64,000 nt of DNA from Acidobacteriota bacterium (GCA_003225055.1 QIAU01000123.1:50353-114352); one strand, 5' to 3'. Counted from the stretch's first letter, positions 44,791 through 54,583 are shown. The notes: generated by a model not told the origin, from the letters alone. Made by a program: numbers and translations.

Positions 44791-46488
44791 ATGGCAACTA
44801 TCGAAACGAAAGCACAGCGAGCCGAACGCCTCAAGCGGGAGAAGAACCCCTGGGAGGGGCTTGAGGAAATTCGCCGTTTTGCCCGCGAGGGGTTGGCTTC
44901 GATCCCGCCGGAATGGATGGGGACTTACTTCCGGTGGTGGGGTGTATACACGCAGGGAGATGGCGCCGGCGTTGTGGGTGGGCAGGGGGGCGAGGGGCGC
45001 GCACTGCCCTACTTCATGGTGCGTATCCGTATCCCGAACGGATTGCTGCTGTCCCACCGGTTGCGCACAATCGCCGACCTCACCCAACGCTATGCCCGCG
45101 GAATTGCCGACATCACTGTACGCCAGAACATTCAGTTGCACTGGGTTACCATTGAGGCCCTCCCCCAAGTCATGGAGGCGCTGTGGCGCTGCGGGCTCAG
45201 TACTCTCGGCGCCTGCGGTGACGTAACGCGGAACATCACCGGCTGCCCGGTGGCGGGGGTTGATGGCGATGAAGTTTGCGATGCGTCACCCTTAACCCTG
45301 GAAGCCAACCGGATGCTGGTCGGGAATTCTGATTTCTACAACCTTCCCCGAAAATTCAAAATCTCAATCACCGGTTGCCGCGTGTGGTGCGCTTATCCGG
45401 AGATAAATGACATTGGACTAACCGCGATCAGGCGCGCTGTGGCCGGCAGGTCGGAGGTGGGTTTCTCGTTGCGCGTGGGCGGCGGACTTTCGGCCGATCC
45501 GCATCTGGCCGCTCGCTTGAATGTTTTTGTGCGCTGGAACCAAGTGTTGCCAGTTGTCAAAGGTATTGCCGAAATCTTCCGTGACTCGGACCAGTTGCGC
45601 GAGCATCGCGAGCGGGCGCGGCTGAAATTCCTGTTCCTCCGGCATGGCTGGACCGCCGAGGATTTCCAGAAAGACCTGGAACGACGAATCGGTTTCCAAC
45701 TCGATCCGGGGGTCGAGGAGGAGCCGCCGGCGGACATTTATCGCGACCACGTGGGGATCCATTCACAAAAACAAGCGGACTATTACTACGTGGGAGCGGC
45801 GGTCCTGCGAGGCAGAATCAGCGCGGAGCAGATCCGTGCAGCCGCTGATCTGGCCGACCGCTTTGCTGCCGGCCAATTGCGCACCACCAATATGCAGAAT
45901 CTGCTGATCGTCAACGTGCCCCGCCCCAATACGGAGCCACTGGCCAAAGAACTGGACGCAATCGGGTTGCGGGTGGGCGGATCCCCCTTCTGGCGTGGAG
46001 CCATTGCTTGCAGCGGGACGGAATTCTGCAAGCTGGCGATCACGGAAACCAAGAGCTTCTCGCGCTGGCTGGTCGAGGAACTGGAAGAACGCCTGCCTGG
46101 CTTCGATCAGGACCTCAAACTGCATGTCACCGGGTGTCCGAACAGTTGCGGGCAGCATTGGATCGCTGACATCGGGATTGAGGGCAAGAAGATCAAGCTG
46201 GATGGGCGAATGGTGGACGCCTACTACTTCTGCCTTGGGGGTGCGGTCGGTTTGAACCAGGCGACAGCCCGTCCGATTGGCTACCGTTGCCCCGCCAGCG
46301 AGGTTCCGGATGCGATCGAGCGCCTGCTGCGCCGCTACTTGGAAGGCCGCTACGCGGGGGAAAACCTGCGCCAGTTTTTTGCCCGGCATCGTGACCAGGA
46401 ACTGCGCGAGTTTCTGGCTGGCGAATGGGTGGAGGCGGTGGCAAGAGACCTGTCGCCGGGGCGCGTGCCGCACGGGCTGGAAGGATAA
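44791..46488 (+). CDS. Ferredoxin-type sulfite/nitrite reductase, siroheme and [4Fe-4S]
   Basis: Six-electron reduction of sulfite to sulfide (or nitrite to ammonia). The cluster/siroheme cysteines are Cys407 and Cys413 (CSGTEFC) and Cys449 and Cys453 (CPNSC). The paired-repeat siroheme motifs RQNIQLHWV and TTNMQNLLIV are both visible. The length is 565 aa. Context decides for sulfite: siroheme synthesis genes and APS reductase follow at once. The ATG at 44791 follows the terminator T-tract with no canonical ribosome site; the GGTGGGG of the terminator 3' arm is the only G-rich stretch, 11 or more bases away. The operon is expected to respond to cysteine through the leader. Confidence 0.92.
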   Translation: MATIETKAQRAERLKREKNPWEGLEEIRRFAREGLASIPPEWMGTYFRWWGVYTQGDGAGVVGGQGGEGRALPYFMVRIRIPNGLLLSHRLRTIADLTQRYARGIADITVRQNIQLHWVTIEALPQVMEALWRCGLSTLGACGDVTRNITGCPVAGVDGDEVCDASPLTLEANRMLVGNSDFYNLPRKFKISITGCRVWCAYPEINDIGLTAIRRAVAGRSEVGFSLRVGGGLSADPHLAARLNVFVRWNQVLPVVKGIAEIFRDSDQLREHRERARLKFLFLRHGWTAEDFQKDLERRIGFQLDPGVEEEPPADIYRDHVGIHSQKQADYYYVGAAVLRGRISAEQIRAAADLADRFAAGQLRTTNMQNLLIVNVPRPNTEPLAKELDAIGLRVGGSPFWRGAIACSGTEFCKLAITETKSFSRWLVEELEERLPGFDQDLKLHVTGCPNSCGQHWIADIGIEGKKIKLDGRMVDAYYFCLGGAVGLNQATARPIGYRCPASEVPDAIERLLRRYLEGRYAGENLRQFFARHRDQELREFLAGEWVEAVARDLSPGRVPHGLEG

Positions 46489-46493
46489 AAGGT

Positions 46494-47111
46494 ATGAGCA
46501 GCATGTTTCCCATGTTTGTCAAACTTGAAGGACGACCGGTGCTGGTGGTCGGGGCGGGCAAGGTGGCGGAAGGCAAGATCGAAGGCCTGCTCGATACCGG
46601 CGCGCAGATTCGGGTGGTTGCACTGAAAGCCACTGCCGCCGTTCGGGAACGCGCTCGCAGAAGCAAGATTGACTTCGAAGAGCGTGCTTTCACTCCGAGT
46701 GATCTCGACGGAGCGTTCCTGGCCATTGTAGCAACTCCGTCGCGCAGCCTTAATGAAGCGGTCTATCGCGAAGCGCAGCGGCGCGGGGTTCTCTGCAATG
46801 TGGTGGACGTTCCCGAGCTGTGCGATTTCTTTTATCCCGCCGTGGTTCGCCGTGGAGATCTGCAGATTGCCGTTTCGACTTCCGGCCAGAGCCCATCGCT
46901 GGCGCAGCGGGTTCGCCAGGACTTGGAACAGCAGTTCGGGCCCGGTTTCGCGGAGTGGGTGGCTGAATTGGGAGCGACACGGCGCGAGGTACTGAAGAGC
47001 GATCTCGATCCCGCGACGAAACGAGAGCTTCTACAGTCGCTCGCCAGCCGACAGGCGTTCGAAGCCAAGCTGGCAGAGTTGGTGTTAGCCGAAGAAGGAG
47101 ATGCCGCATGA
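46494..47111 (+). CDS. Precorrin-2 dehydrogenase/siroheme ferrochelatase
   Basis: The NAD-dependent oxidation and iron insertion half of siroheme synthesis (CysG N-terminal/Met8p type), 205 aa. The Rossmann motif is VLVVGAGKVAEGKIEGLL. The family segments LCNVVDVPELCDFFYPAVV and LQIAVSTSGQSPSLAQRVR are intact. The ATG at 46494 is 5 bases after the reductase stop; the open frame starts earlier inside the reductase gene but is not family-like. The stop overlaps the methyltransferase start (ATGA). It supplies siroheme for the reductase upstream. Confidence 0.92.
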   Translation: MSSMFPMFVKLEGRPVLVVGAGKVAEGKIEGLLDTGAQIRVVALKATAAVRERARRSKIDFEERAFTPSDLDGAFLAIVATPSRSLNEAVYREAQRRGVLCNVVDVPELCDFFYPAVVRRGDLQIAVSTSGQSPSLAQRVRQDLEQQFGPGFAEWVAELGATRREVLKSDLDPATKRELLQSLASRQAFEAKLAELVLAEEGDAA

Positions 47112-47902
47112 CCGGCAAAGTCTATCTGGTGGGGGCGGGGCCGGGGGACCCCGAGCTGCTCACCTTAAAAGCTCTTCGGCTGCTGAAAACAGCCGATGTC
47201 GTGCTGTACGACGAACTGGTTTCGCCCGAAATATTGAAACTCATCTCCTCGACGGCGCAGCTTCAAAACGTGGGGAAGCGTTGTGGGAACAAGACTATCA
47301 GCCAGGAAGAGATTAATTTCCTGCTGGTGACCCTGGCAGCTTCGGGGCTCGAGGTGGTGCGGCTTAAGAGCGGTGATCCCCTGATCTTTGGACGGGCCGG
47401 CGAGGAGATGGAAGCCTTGCGCAAGGCGGGAGTTGAATGCGAGATTGTGCCTGGAGTGACCGCGGCACTCGGCGCGGCTGCGGCGGCCGAGATTCCGCTG
47501 ACCGATCGGCGGCATTCATCCGCGCTGGTCCTTCTCACCGGGCATCGCGCCGGGCATGACCAGGAACAGGAAGACGACTGGAGCAAGCTGGTATCGAGCG
47601 GGGCAACGGTGGTGATCTATATGCCGGGACATCGGTATAGCGATACTGCTAGCCGCCTGCGCCGCGCAGGACTGGCTGACCAGACACCTTGCGCCATCGT
47701 CTCGCGGGCTACAACAACCGCCCAGAAAGTCCACTTGACCACCGTCGAAGATCTTCCCCGGGCCCCGCAGCTGCCTGCACCTACGCTCCTGGTGCTCGGC
47801 GACGTGGTTCGCTTCACGGAACAAGGAGAGCAGCATTTCTACTCCAGGCTCGGTGCGCTTGCAGCCGAGCCCCTTTCCCAGGATGAGGGGGCAATCTGGT
47901 GA
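47108..47902 (+). CDS. cobA: Uroporphyrinogen-III C-methyltransferase
   Basis: SAM-dependent methylation of uroporphyrinogen III to precorrin-2, 264 aa. Signatures are the N-terminal VYLVGAGPGDPELLTLKALR, DVVLYDELVS, VRLKSGDPLIFGRAGEE and the SAM-binding VPGVTAALGAAAAAEIPLT. Together with the preceding dehydrogenase it makes the full siroheme path that CysG carries as one protein in enterobacteria. It overlaps both neighbours by 4 bases. Confidence 0.94.
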   Translation: MTGKVYLVGAGPGDPELLTLKALRLLKTADVVLYDELVSPEILKLISSTAQLQNVGKRCGNKTISQEEINFLLVTLAASGLEVVRLKSGDPLIFGRAGEEMEALRKAGVECEIVPGVTAALGAAAAAEIPLTDRRHSSALVLLTGHRAGHDQEQEDDWSKLVSSGATVVIYMPGHRYSDTASRLRRAGLADQTPCAIVSRATTTAQKVHLTTVEDLPRAPQLPAPTLLVLGDVVRFTEQGEQHFYSRLGALAAEPLSQDEGAIW

Positions 47903-48606
47903 AGACGCTTGTCGAGCACATGCAGTTAGTCGTGGAGCGCTGGAGCGCTGGGGAAGTCGTGCGTTGGGCATTTGGGCGATTCGGGAATGACGTGGCGATC
48001 TCATCGGCGTTCGGCGCCGAGGGGATGGTGCTCATTGACATGGCCTCTCGGGTGCGGCCTGATTTCCGCCTGTTCACGGTGGATACCGAATTTCTCTTTC
48101 CCGAGACCTACAACCTGATGGACCAGATCGAACAGCGATATGGCATCAAGATTGAGAAGGTCTACCCGCTGTTCTCGCCGGAGGCGCAGGAACGGGAGTG
48201 CGGCCCGGCTTTATGGAGCCGCGATCCCGACCGGTGCTGCCAGATGCGGAAGGTAGAGCCGCTCCGCCGGAAGCTGGGCGAGTTGCGGGCCTGGATCAGC
48301 AGCATTCGACGCGACCAGACCGTAATGCGGGCAGGTGCGGGCAAGGTCGAGTGGGATTCGAAATTTGGACTCATCAAAATCAATCCGCTGGCGGATTGGA
48401 CGTCCAAGCAGGTTTGGCAATACATCCATGAGCACAAGGTTCCCTATAACCCCCTGCATGATCGTGATTATCCGAGTATCGGGTGCACGCACTGCACGCG
48501 TGCGGTCAGGCCCGGAGAGGATCCGCGGGCGGGTCGGTGGTCAGGGTTCGCCAAGACGGAATGCGGCCTGCACCTAGTCGAACCGGCACCTATCGCTACC
48601 AGCTGA
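47899..48606 (+). CDS. cysH: Adenylyl-sulfate (APS) reductase, [4Fe-4S] type CysH
   Basis: Thioredoxin-dependent reduction of activated sulfate to sulfite, 235 aa. The presence of Cys113-Cys114 (DRCCQMRK) and Cys196-x-x-Cys199 (CTHC) shows an iron-sulfur cluster, which by family rule means APS rather than PAPS as substrate. The catalytic Cys222 is in KTECGLH. The nucleotide loop is ISSAFGAEGMVLIDM. The start is a GTG at 47899 overlapping the cobA stop. It is the last gene of the operon; no ATP sulfurylase is in the window. Confidence 0.93.
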   Translation: MKTLVEHMQLVVERWSAGEVVRWAFGRFGNDVAISSAFGAEGMVLIDMASRVRPDFRLFTVDTEFLFPETYNLMDQIEQRYGIKIEKVYPLFSPEAQERECGPALWSRDPDRCCQMRKVEPLRRKLGELRAWISSIRRDQTVMRAGAGKVEWDSKFGLIKINPLADWTSKQVWQYIHEHKVPYNPLHDRDYPSIGCTHCTRAVRPGEDPRAGRWSGFAKTECGLHLVEPAPIATS

Positions 48607-48755
48607 GCATGATTCGTGCGGGGGGGGTGGGACCCCACCTTTCACGGAACAAAAACCGTCCCCCATGCTCGCAAACAAAAACCCACCGCAATTCTCTCGC
48701 CGTGGGCAGGGCTCTGAACTGTCGCCAGAATACACCTAATCATCTGGGTCGGGAA

Positions 48756-48929
48756 TTAGTGGCTGGTTCGGCCGGCGTGAGTCGCACCTTGGTTTTCCTG
48801 CGTCACCAGTTGCTCGAAAAACTCGGCCAGGCGCGCGATCAGGCGGGTGCGCCCTCCAATGATGTGCAGGCCGCTCTCGTGCTGATGCTCTTCTAAAACC
48901 TTGTTCAATCCGCTCTCAAGCTCAGTCAT
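48756..48929 (-). CDS. Small hypothetical protein, 57 aa
   Basis: It starts MTELESGLNKVLEEHQHE and continues GLHIIGGRTRLIARLAEFFE, a compact helix-loop-helix-like composition. A GGGGAA lies about 7 bases before the ATG at 48929. Its frame extends nine codons further up without a better start. No family is recognised. It sits alone between the convergent end of the sulfur operon and the LysR gene. Coding status is moderate. Confidence 0.45.
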   Translation of the reverse strand: MTELESGLNKVLEEHQHESGLHIIGGRTRLIARLAEFFEQLVTQENQGATHAGRTSH

Positions 48930-49049
48930 GGCAGATTCCCCGCGTACAAGCTTCAAACATTTGCTCTCTATTACATTAAACAGTCCCGGGTTCCCAGGGG
49001 AAATTCGAAATTTTGATGGAAGTTATCAGCAAAATCAGGGGGTGGCGAT

Positions 49050-49955
49050 TCAAGGCTGCTCCTGTTTTTTCGCCTTGGCAGAGACTTCCCGTATGGTCGA
49101 GATGAAGAGAGTCGCCGCGCGGGGCAAGGTACGATCACGGCGGTAGGCCAAGCCCAGTTCACGCCAGAGCTCGACGTCCTCCATCTCAATGAGTCTGACT
49201 CGCCCAGCCTCGGCCTCGTCGCGGGCAAAGGAAGCGCTGATAAGGGACACGCCGAGGTCGGCGGCCACGAAACTCTTGATCATTCCGACGCTAGGCAGTT
49301 CCATCCTGACCTGTACATCGGAGTTCTGGCCGCGAAACAAACGATCCAGCAGCCGGCGCGTGTGACCGGTTTTGGGAAAAAGCAGCGGGTATTTCAGGAT
49401 TTCGCTGACGGGAACAACCTTGTACTTGGCCAAGGGATTCTTGGGACTCACCATCAGCACCAGCTTGTCGCGGAACATGGCCTGGACTTTCAAACTCGGC
49501 GACTTCACGGGAAGGGTCACGATGCCAACGTCAATCGAGCCGTTTTCCAGCTTCTCGACAATCTTGTAGGTAAAGTTGCGGTAGATGCTGATCTGGACGC
49601 CGGGATAGAGGCGGCAATATTCGGCGAAAACCTCGGGCAATACATAAAGGCAGGTGGCCTCGTTGGCCCCAATCGATAGCGTGCCGCGGGGCGTGCGGCC
49701 ATGGTCCGCCACCGCCATCAGGGATTCGTCGCGCAAGCTCTTGAGGCGCTCGGCGTACTCGAACAGGACTTGTCCCGCCGGGGTGAGCTTCACCGATTTT
49801 CCGGAGCGGTCCAGCAGTCGGTCGCCGTATTCCTGCTCGAGCTGGCGGATTTGCGCACTGACAGCCGACTGCGAGCGGAAAACTTTTTCTCCGGCGCGCG
49901 AAAAACTCCCTTGCTTGGCAACTTCTAGAAACGTTATCAGTTGATCAAAATCCAT
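49050..49955 (-). CDS. LysR-family transcriptional regulator
   Basis: 301 aa. The N-terminal winged helix-turn-helix reads MDFDQLITFLEVAKQGSFSR then FRSQSAVSAQIRQLEQEYG, followed by the linker helix and a substrate-binding domain (LSIGANEATCLYVLPEVFAE and later). It lies 100 bases after gltB on the same strand and faces the end of the sulfur operon. Regulators of sulfur (CysB/CysL) and nitrogen metabolism both belong to this family, so control of either neighbour is possible. The ligand is unknown. Confidence 0.92.
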   Translation of the reverse strand: MDFDQLITFLEVAKQGSFSRAGEKVFRSQSAVSAQIRQLEQEYGDRLLDRSGKSVKLTPAGQVLFEYAERLKSLRDESLMAVADHGRTPRGTLSIGANEATCLYVLPEVFAEYCRLYPGVQISIYRNFTYKIVEKLENGSIDVGIVTLPVKSPSLKVQAMFRDKLVLMVSPKNPLAKYKVVPVSEILKYPLLFPKTGHTRRLLDRLFRGQNSDVQVRMELPSVGMIKSFVAADLGVSLISASFARDEAEAGRVRLIEMEDVELWRELGLAYRRDRTLPRAATLFISTIREVSAKAKKQEQP

Positions 49956-50055
49956 CGCTTAACTCGATTATAGCCAAGCGGAGAAGGAGGAAATGGAAAC
50001 TTAATAACGGGTATGAATATCAATTCAAAACTGGGAAACGATGACGCTCTGCTCG

Positions 50056-53000
50056 TTACATGACGAGCGGACCCTCGGACGGGAGAACCTGGCGAGGCTC
50101 GAAGGTCTGGGCCTCTTGCCGGTCGAGCCGCAACAGGATGGTTGACCAAGTTTCCTCAGTCGAGCAAGGAGGCTGTAACGGTTCGACCCGGAGCAGCGGC
50201 AAGGTGGCACTGCTTAGGAGTCGCGCGGCGCGAGGGCTGCCTGTTAGTTGCACATGGCGGCGCAGGACGCGACGTAACCAGCGGTGTTCGGTGGCTTGCA
50301 AATTTCCGAGACGCACCGACTGATGGTTGGAGTGGTCGGCCGCCGAATCGCGCATTATGTAGCCGAGGCCGCCCGTCATGCCGGCGCCCAGATTGATGCC
50401 TCTTGGGCCCAGGATCACGACGATGCCCGCCGTCATGTATTCGCATCCATGCTGGCCCACGCCTTCCACCACGGCCAGCGCGCCGCTGTTGCGGACGGCG
50501 AAGCGCTCGCCGGCTTGTCCGGAAACGTAGAGTTCGCCCGAAGTCGCACCATAGAGCACCGTGTTGCCTATCAGGACGTCTCCCCGCTCGGACGCTTCCG
50601 CTCCCGCGCTGATTGCGATGGTTCCGCCACACAGGCCTTTGCCTACGTAGTCATTGGCTTCGCCCGCCAGGCGGAAATTCGCGCCGGAGATCAGGAAGGC
50701 TCCAAAGCTCTGTCCCGCGGTGCCGACGAATTCGCAATCGACCCCACTCAGGTCGAGCGAGGAAGGACCGAGGCGGCGCAGAATTTCACCGCTGAAGTGG
50801 GCGCCTACCGCACGGTCGGAATTGGTGATGCGGAAACGGTAGGAACGCGTGGAAAGCGATTCGAGTTCCTCCACGGCACGGTTCAATTCGAGGTGCAGTT
50901 CGCTTGTGTCCTCATGCGGGCAGGGGAACTGCAACGGCGGATTCGTGATCGGCGTAAGAAGGCTTTCGAGGGATCGTTCGACCTCCGGAGTGCGAGGAAG
51001 CAGCCGGTCGACGGCTCCGATGATTTCATCAATGGACCGCGCGCCCATATCAGCCAGCATCTGCCGCACCTCTGCAGCCAGAGCACGGAAATAGGTTTCC
51101 ACCATTTCCGGGTTTCCAGTGAAGCGGGCGCGCAGCTGCTCGTTTTGCGTAGCGATGCCGACCGGACAGGTGTTGAGGTGGCATTGGCGAGCCATTACAC
51201 AACCGATCGCCAACAGGGCCGCCGTGCCGAACCCAAATTCCTCGGCGCCCAGCAAGGCCGCGATCACGACATCGCGGGCGAACTTCAACCCGCCGTCAAC
51301 GCGTAGGCGAACCCGTGCACGCAGCCCGGCTTTGACCAGCGCGGTGTGAGCATCGCGCAGGCCGGCTTCCCAGGGAATTCCGGTGTTCTTTATCGACGTC
51401 AAGGGCGACGCGCCCGTTCCGCCGTCGTGGCCACTGATCGTAATTACGTCTGCGCCGGCCTTGGCGACTCCGGTCGCAATGATGCCGACTCCCGAGCTAG
51501 AGACAAGTTTCACCCCGATGCGCGCGCGAGGATTTACTGCGCGCAGGTCGTAGATCAGTTGCGCCAAATCCTCGATGCTGTAGATGTCGTGATGCGGCGG
51601 CGGCGAAATCAGCGAAGTTCCGGGCACGGCATGGCGCAAACGGGCGATATAGGGCGTGACCTTAATCGCTGGCAACTGGCCACCTTCGCCCGGCTTCGAT
51701 CCTTGCGCCATCTTGATTTCAAGCTCGTCGGCGTGCACGAGGTACTCGGCGGTCACCCCGAACCGGCCCGACGCGACCTGCTTCACGCGGTTATTGGCTT
51801 CCGGGTCGGTGGCGTAGATGCGAGGATCTTCACCGCCTTCTCCCGTATTGCTGCGAGCGCCCAGACGATTCATAGCAATGGCCAGCGTGCGATGGGCTTC
51901 GGGAGATATCGCACCCAGCGACATTGCCTGCGTGCTGAATCGGCTCAGGACGGATGCCTCGGCCTCAACCTCGTCCACCGGCAAAGGGTCGGATGGCGCT
52001 ATGTCGAGCAAGTCCCGGACCGCAACCGGAGCCCGTTCTTTTGCCAGGATGGACAGAGCCTCATGATTCTCCGGGCTGGGGAACTTGATGTAGCGATGCA
52101 TCCGGCGCACGAACTCGGGCGAGGTGGCATGACGTTCGCCGTTGTGTCGGAAGCGATATAGGCCGACATCGCGAAATTCAGCCGCAGGTGAGCCGAAGCC
52201 GGCAGCATGGAAGAGCAGGCAGTCTTCGAGGATCTGGTCCAGGCTCTTGCCGCCTAAAATATGTCCGGCATCATCAAAGAACTCGCTGCACACCTCGGCT
52301 TCCAAGCCAACCGTCTCGAACAACTGGCTGTTACGATAGCTGGCAATTGTCGAAATTCCCATGCGGGCCAGCACCTTGCGAAGGCCTTTTTCCACGCCCG
52401 CACGATAGCGCGCCGGGCCGTCGACCTTGTGCCGGGCCGCCAGTTCCATGGCCAGGTAGGGATGAACCGCGCTGGCCCCCGCCGCAATCAGCAAGGCCAC
52501 ATGATGAGTGTCGAGGACTTGGCCCGTCTCGATAATTACTGGAACATTCCATGCGCCGGCTTCCACCGTGGCCTTCCATACAGCAGAGAGGGCGAGTAGA
52601 GCGGGCAGGGCCGCACGATCTTGGTTGACCCCCCTATCCGTGAGGAGAACGAGTCCAGTTCCTTGGGATGCCGCAGCCTGTGCCTCGCTCTGAATCCGTT
52701 CGAGGGCCTTGCGGGCGCCTTCCAGGCGGCCGCAGGCTTCAAACGTGAAGTCGATGTTGCGGATGGGCTTAAATTTTTCGCACAATCCCAGAATTTGACC
52801 GGCATCGAGCAGGGGTGAAGAAACTACGGCAGATTGGCCCAGGTAGACATCCAGGGCCATCACATGGGTCTCGCGCAGAGGGTCGATAGGCGGATTGGTC
52901 ACTTGGGCAAACCGCTGCTTGCAGTAGTCCCACAGCGGGCGGTGCATTGCGGATAAGGAAGCCGGAGGGGCGTCGTCGCCCATGCTCCACAGCGGCTCCT

Positions 53001-54390
53001 GAGCCTCATCAACCAAGGGCTGGAAGAGCATGCGGAACTGGTCTTCGGTCCAGCCCAAAGCCACCATCAGGCGCTTGCCATCAGTTTCGGCAGCGGACGT
53101 AACCTGTTCGGTTGGGGCAATAACGATGGCCGGCAGCAATCCCGCGGGAGCGCTTCGCTGAAGAAGCCCCGCAATCTCCGTCGGGCGGAAGAAAACCCCG
53201 GCGGCTGGACTGGCCAGCAGCATTTCGCCGGGACCAAGACGCTGACGCTCAACCACGTGCTTGTCATGGAGATCGGCGATACCAACTTCAGACCCGACGA
53301 CCAGCAGGCCGTCGGAGGTGAGCGTATAGCGGAGGGGGCGAAGCCCGTTGCGGTCGAGCTTGGCGCCTACCGTATGACCGTCGCTGAATAGAAGCGCGGC
53401 CGGGCCGTCCCATGGCTCCTGTTGGTGGAGGCTGCTCCGGAAAAACTCGCGCAGGCCCGCCTCCATTCGCTCGTCCTTCTCCCAGGCGGGAGGAACGAGT
53501 CGCGAAACGGCCTCTGCCAGGGGGTGACCTCGGCGGAGAGAAACCTCAAGAGCATTATCGAAGCTGGCCGAGTCGCTCATTCGAGGTTCGAGGAGCGTAG
53601 CCTGGCGTGGCACGCCAAGCGTCTCGGAAAGCATCGGCTCGCGTGCCCGCAGCCAGCGGCGATTGCCGCTTACCGTGTTGATTTCGCCGTTATGCGCCAC
53701 AAAACGAAAGGGTTGGGCCAGAGCCCAGCTGGGTTGCGTGTTGGTCGAGTAGCGCTGGTGAAAGATGGCAAAGGGGCTGTAGAACTCAGGATCGGCGAGA
53801 TCAAGATAGAAGGCGGGCAGTTGCTGGGGCGTAAGCAGGCCCTTGTAGACGATCGTACGGGAAGAAAGAGAGCAGAAGTAAACGCTCGGATCGCTGACCT
53901 GCACTTTCTTGCGCAGGCGAAACAGGCTCAATTCCAGATCTGAAGCCTCTTCGCCCAGGGCGAAGAAGCAATGGCGGACCGCCGGGAGCGACTCCAGGGA
54001 GCGCGGGCCGATGATGGAGGAGTCGGTCGGAACCGTGCGCCAGCCGAGAAACCGGAGGCCAACGGCTGCGGCCGCCCTTTCCACTGCGACATACGATTCG
54101 ACACCCGGCTCGGGTCGAAGAAACACCATGCCCACGCCAAATTGTTCCGGCAGATCTATGCCGACCTCAGCGGCGCGAGTGCGGAAGAAAGCCTGGGGGA
54201 TGGCGGTCAGCAGGCCGGCCCCATCGCCGCTACGGCCGTCGGCGTCGACTCCGCCCCGATGGGCCAGCCGGGCCAGTGCGGTGAGCGCCCGTTCCACGAT
54301 CTCGTGGGAACCGGAACTACCGAGCTGCGCGATGAAACCTACGCCGCACGCATCATGGTCGGTAGAAAAGTTTTGGCGATTCTCTGCCAT
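50056..54390 (-). CDS. gltB: Glutamate synthase large subunit
   Basis: It makes two glutamates from glutamine and 2-oxoglutarate. 1444 aa, in the usual order: class II glutamine amidotransferase with nucleophile Cys15 (DHDACGVGF, exposed after removal of a short propeptide), central domain, FMN/synthase domain (RIGVKLVSSSGVGIIATGVA, SGHDGGTGASP), [3Fe-4S] cysteines in CVMARQCHLNTCPVG, and the GXGXG C-terminal domain (GGTIAISAGAEASERGD). The ATG at 54390 is preceded by AAGGGAT. The frame opens ten codons earlier without similarity. No gltD is beside it, so the small subunit is elsewhere or the enzyme uses ferredoxin. Confidence 0.95.
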   Translation of the reverse strand: MAENRQNFSTDHDACGVGFIAQLGSSGSHEIVERALTALARLAHRGGVDADGRSGDGAGLLTAIPQAFFRTRAAEVGIDLPEQFGVGMVFLRPEPGVESYVAVERAAAAVGLRFLGWRTVPTDSSIIGPRSLESLPAVRHCFFALGEEASDLELSLFRLRKKVQVSDPSVYFCSLSSRTIVYKGLLTPQQLPAFYLDLADPEFYSPFAIFHQRYSTNTQPSWALAQPFRFVAHNGEINTVSGNRRWLRAREPMLSETLGVPRQATLLEPRMSDSASFDNALEVSLRRGHPLAEAVSRLVPPAWEKDERMEAGLREFFRSSLHQQEPWDGPAALLFSDGHTVGAKLDRNGLRPLRYTLTSDGLLVVGSEVGIADLHDKHVVERQRLGPGEMLLASPAAGVFFRPTEIAGLLQRSAPAGLLPAIVIAPTEQVTSAAETDGKRLMVALGWTEDQFRMLFQPLVDEAQEPLWSMGDDAPPASLSAMHRPLWDYCKQRFAQVTNPPIDPLRETHVMALDVYLGQSAVVSSPLLDAGQILGLCEKFKPIRNIDFTFEACGRLEGARKALERIQSEAQAAASQGTGLVLLTDRGVNQDRAALPALLALSAVWKATVEAGAWNVPVIIETGQVLDTHHVALLIAAGASAVHPYLAMELAARHKVDGPARYRAGVEKGLRKVLARMGISTIASYRNSQLFETVGLEAEVCSEFFDDAGHILGGKSLDQILEDCLLFHAAGFGSPAAEFRDVGLYRFRHNGERHATSPEFVRRMHRYIKFPSPENHEALSILAKERAPVAVRDLLDIAPSDPLPVDEVEAEASVLSRFSTQAMSLGAISPEAHRTLAIAMNRLGARSNTGEGGEDPRIYATDPEANNRVKQVASGRFGVTAEYLVHADELEIKMAQGSKPGEGGQLPAIKVTPYIARLRHAVPGTSLISPPPHHDIYSIEDLAQLIYDLRAVNPRARIGVKLVSSSGVGIIATGVAKAGADVITISGHDGGTGASPLTSIKNTGIPWEAGLRDAHTALVKAGLRARVRLRVDGGLKFARDVVIAALLGAEEFGFGTAALLAIGCVMARQCHLNTCPVGIATQNEQLRARFTGNPEMVETYFRALAAEVRQMLADMGARSIDEIIGAVDRLLPRTPEVERSLESLLTPITNPPLQFPCPHEDTSELHLELNRAVEELESLSTRSYRFRITNSDRAVGAHFSGEILRRLGPSSLDLSGVDCEFVGTAGQSFGAFLISGANFRLAGEANDYVGKGLCGGTIAISAGAEASERGDVLIGNTVLYGATSGELYVSGQAGERFAVRNSGALAVVEGVGQHGCEYMTAGIVVILGPRGINLGAGMTGGLGYIMRDSAADHSNHQSVRLGNLQATEHRWLRRVLRRHVQLTGSPRAARLLSSATLPLLRVEPLQPPCSTEETWSTILLRLDRQEAQTFEPRQVLPSEGPLVM

Positions 54391-54583
54391 TATCCCTTGT
54401 GTACCGTCAAGGGCAGCCAAAAGTACAATTGAGAATTTCGATGACCATGATGGATTTTTCTGAAGCTGTCAGGCACTCGGTTTCCGAGTCGTGAAATCGT
54501 CGGTGTTTAGGCTGAGGGGAGGCACTTGTTCGCCGCCGGCGCCGAGGGTCTAGAGCTGGGAGCCGGTTCGGTTAAATTCGTAC

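Noticed and set aside
48615..48650. Possible terminator after cysH (GGTGG/CCACC with TTT)
   Set aside because: The stem is short with a very tight loop and the T-tract is only three bases, so I could not support it as a terminator.
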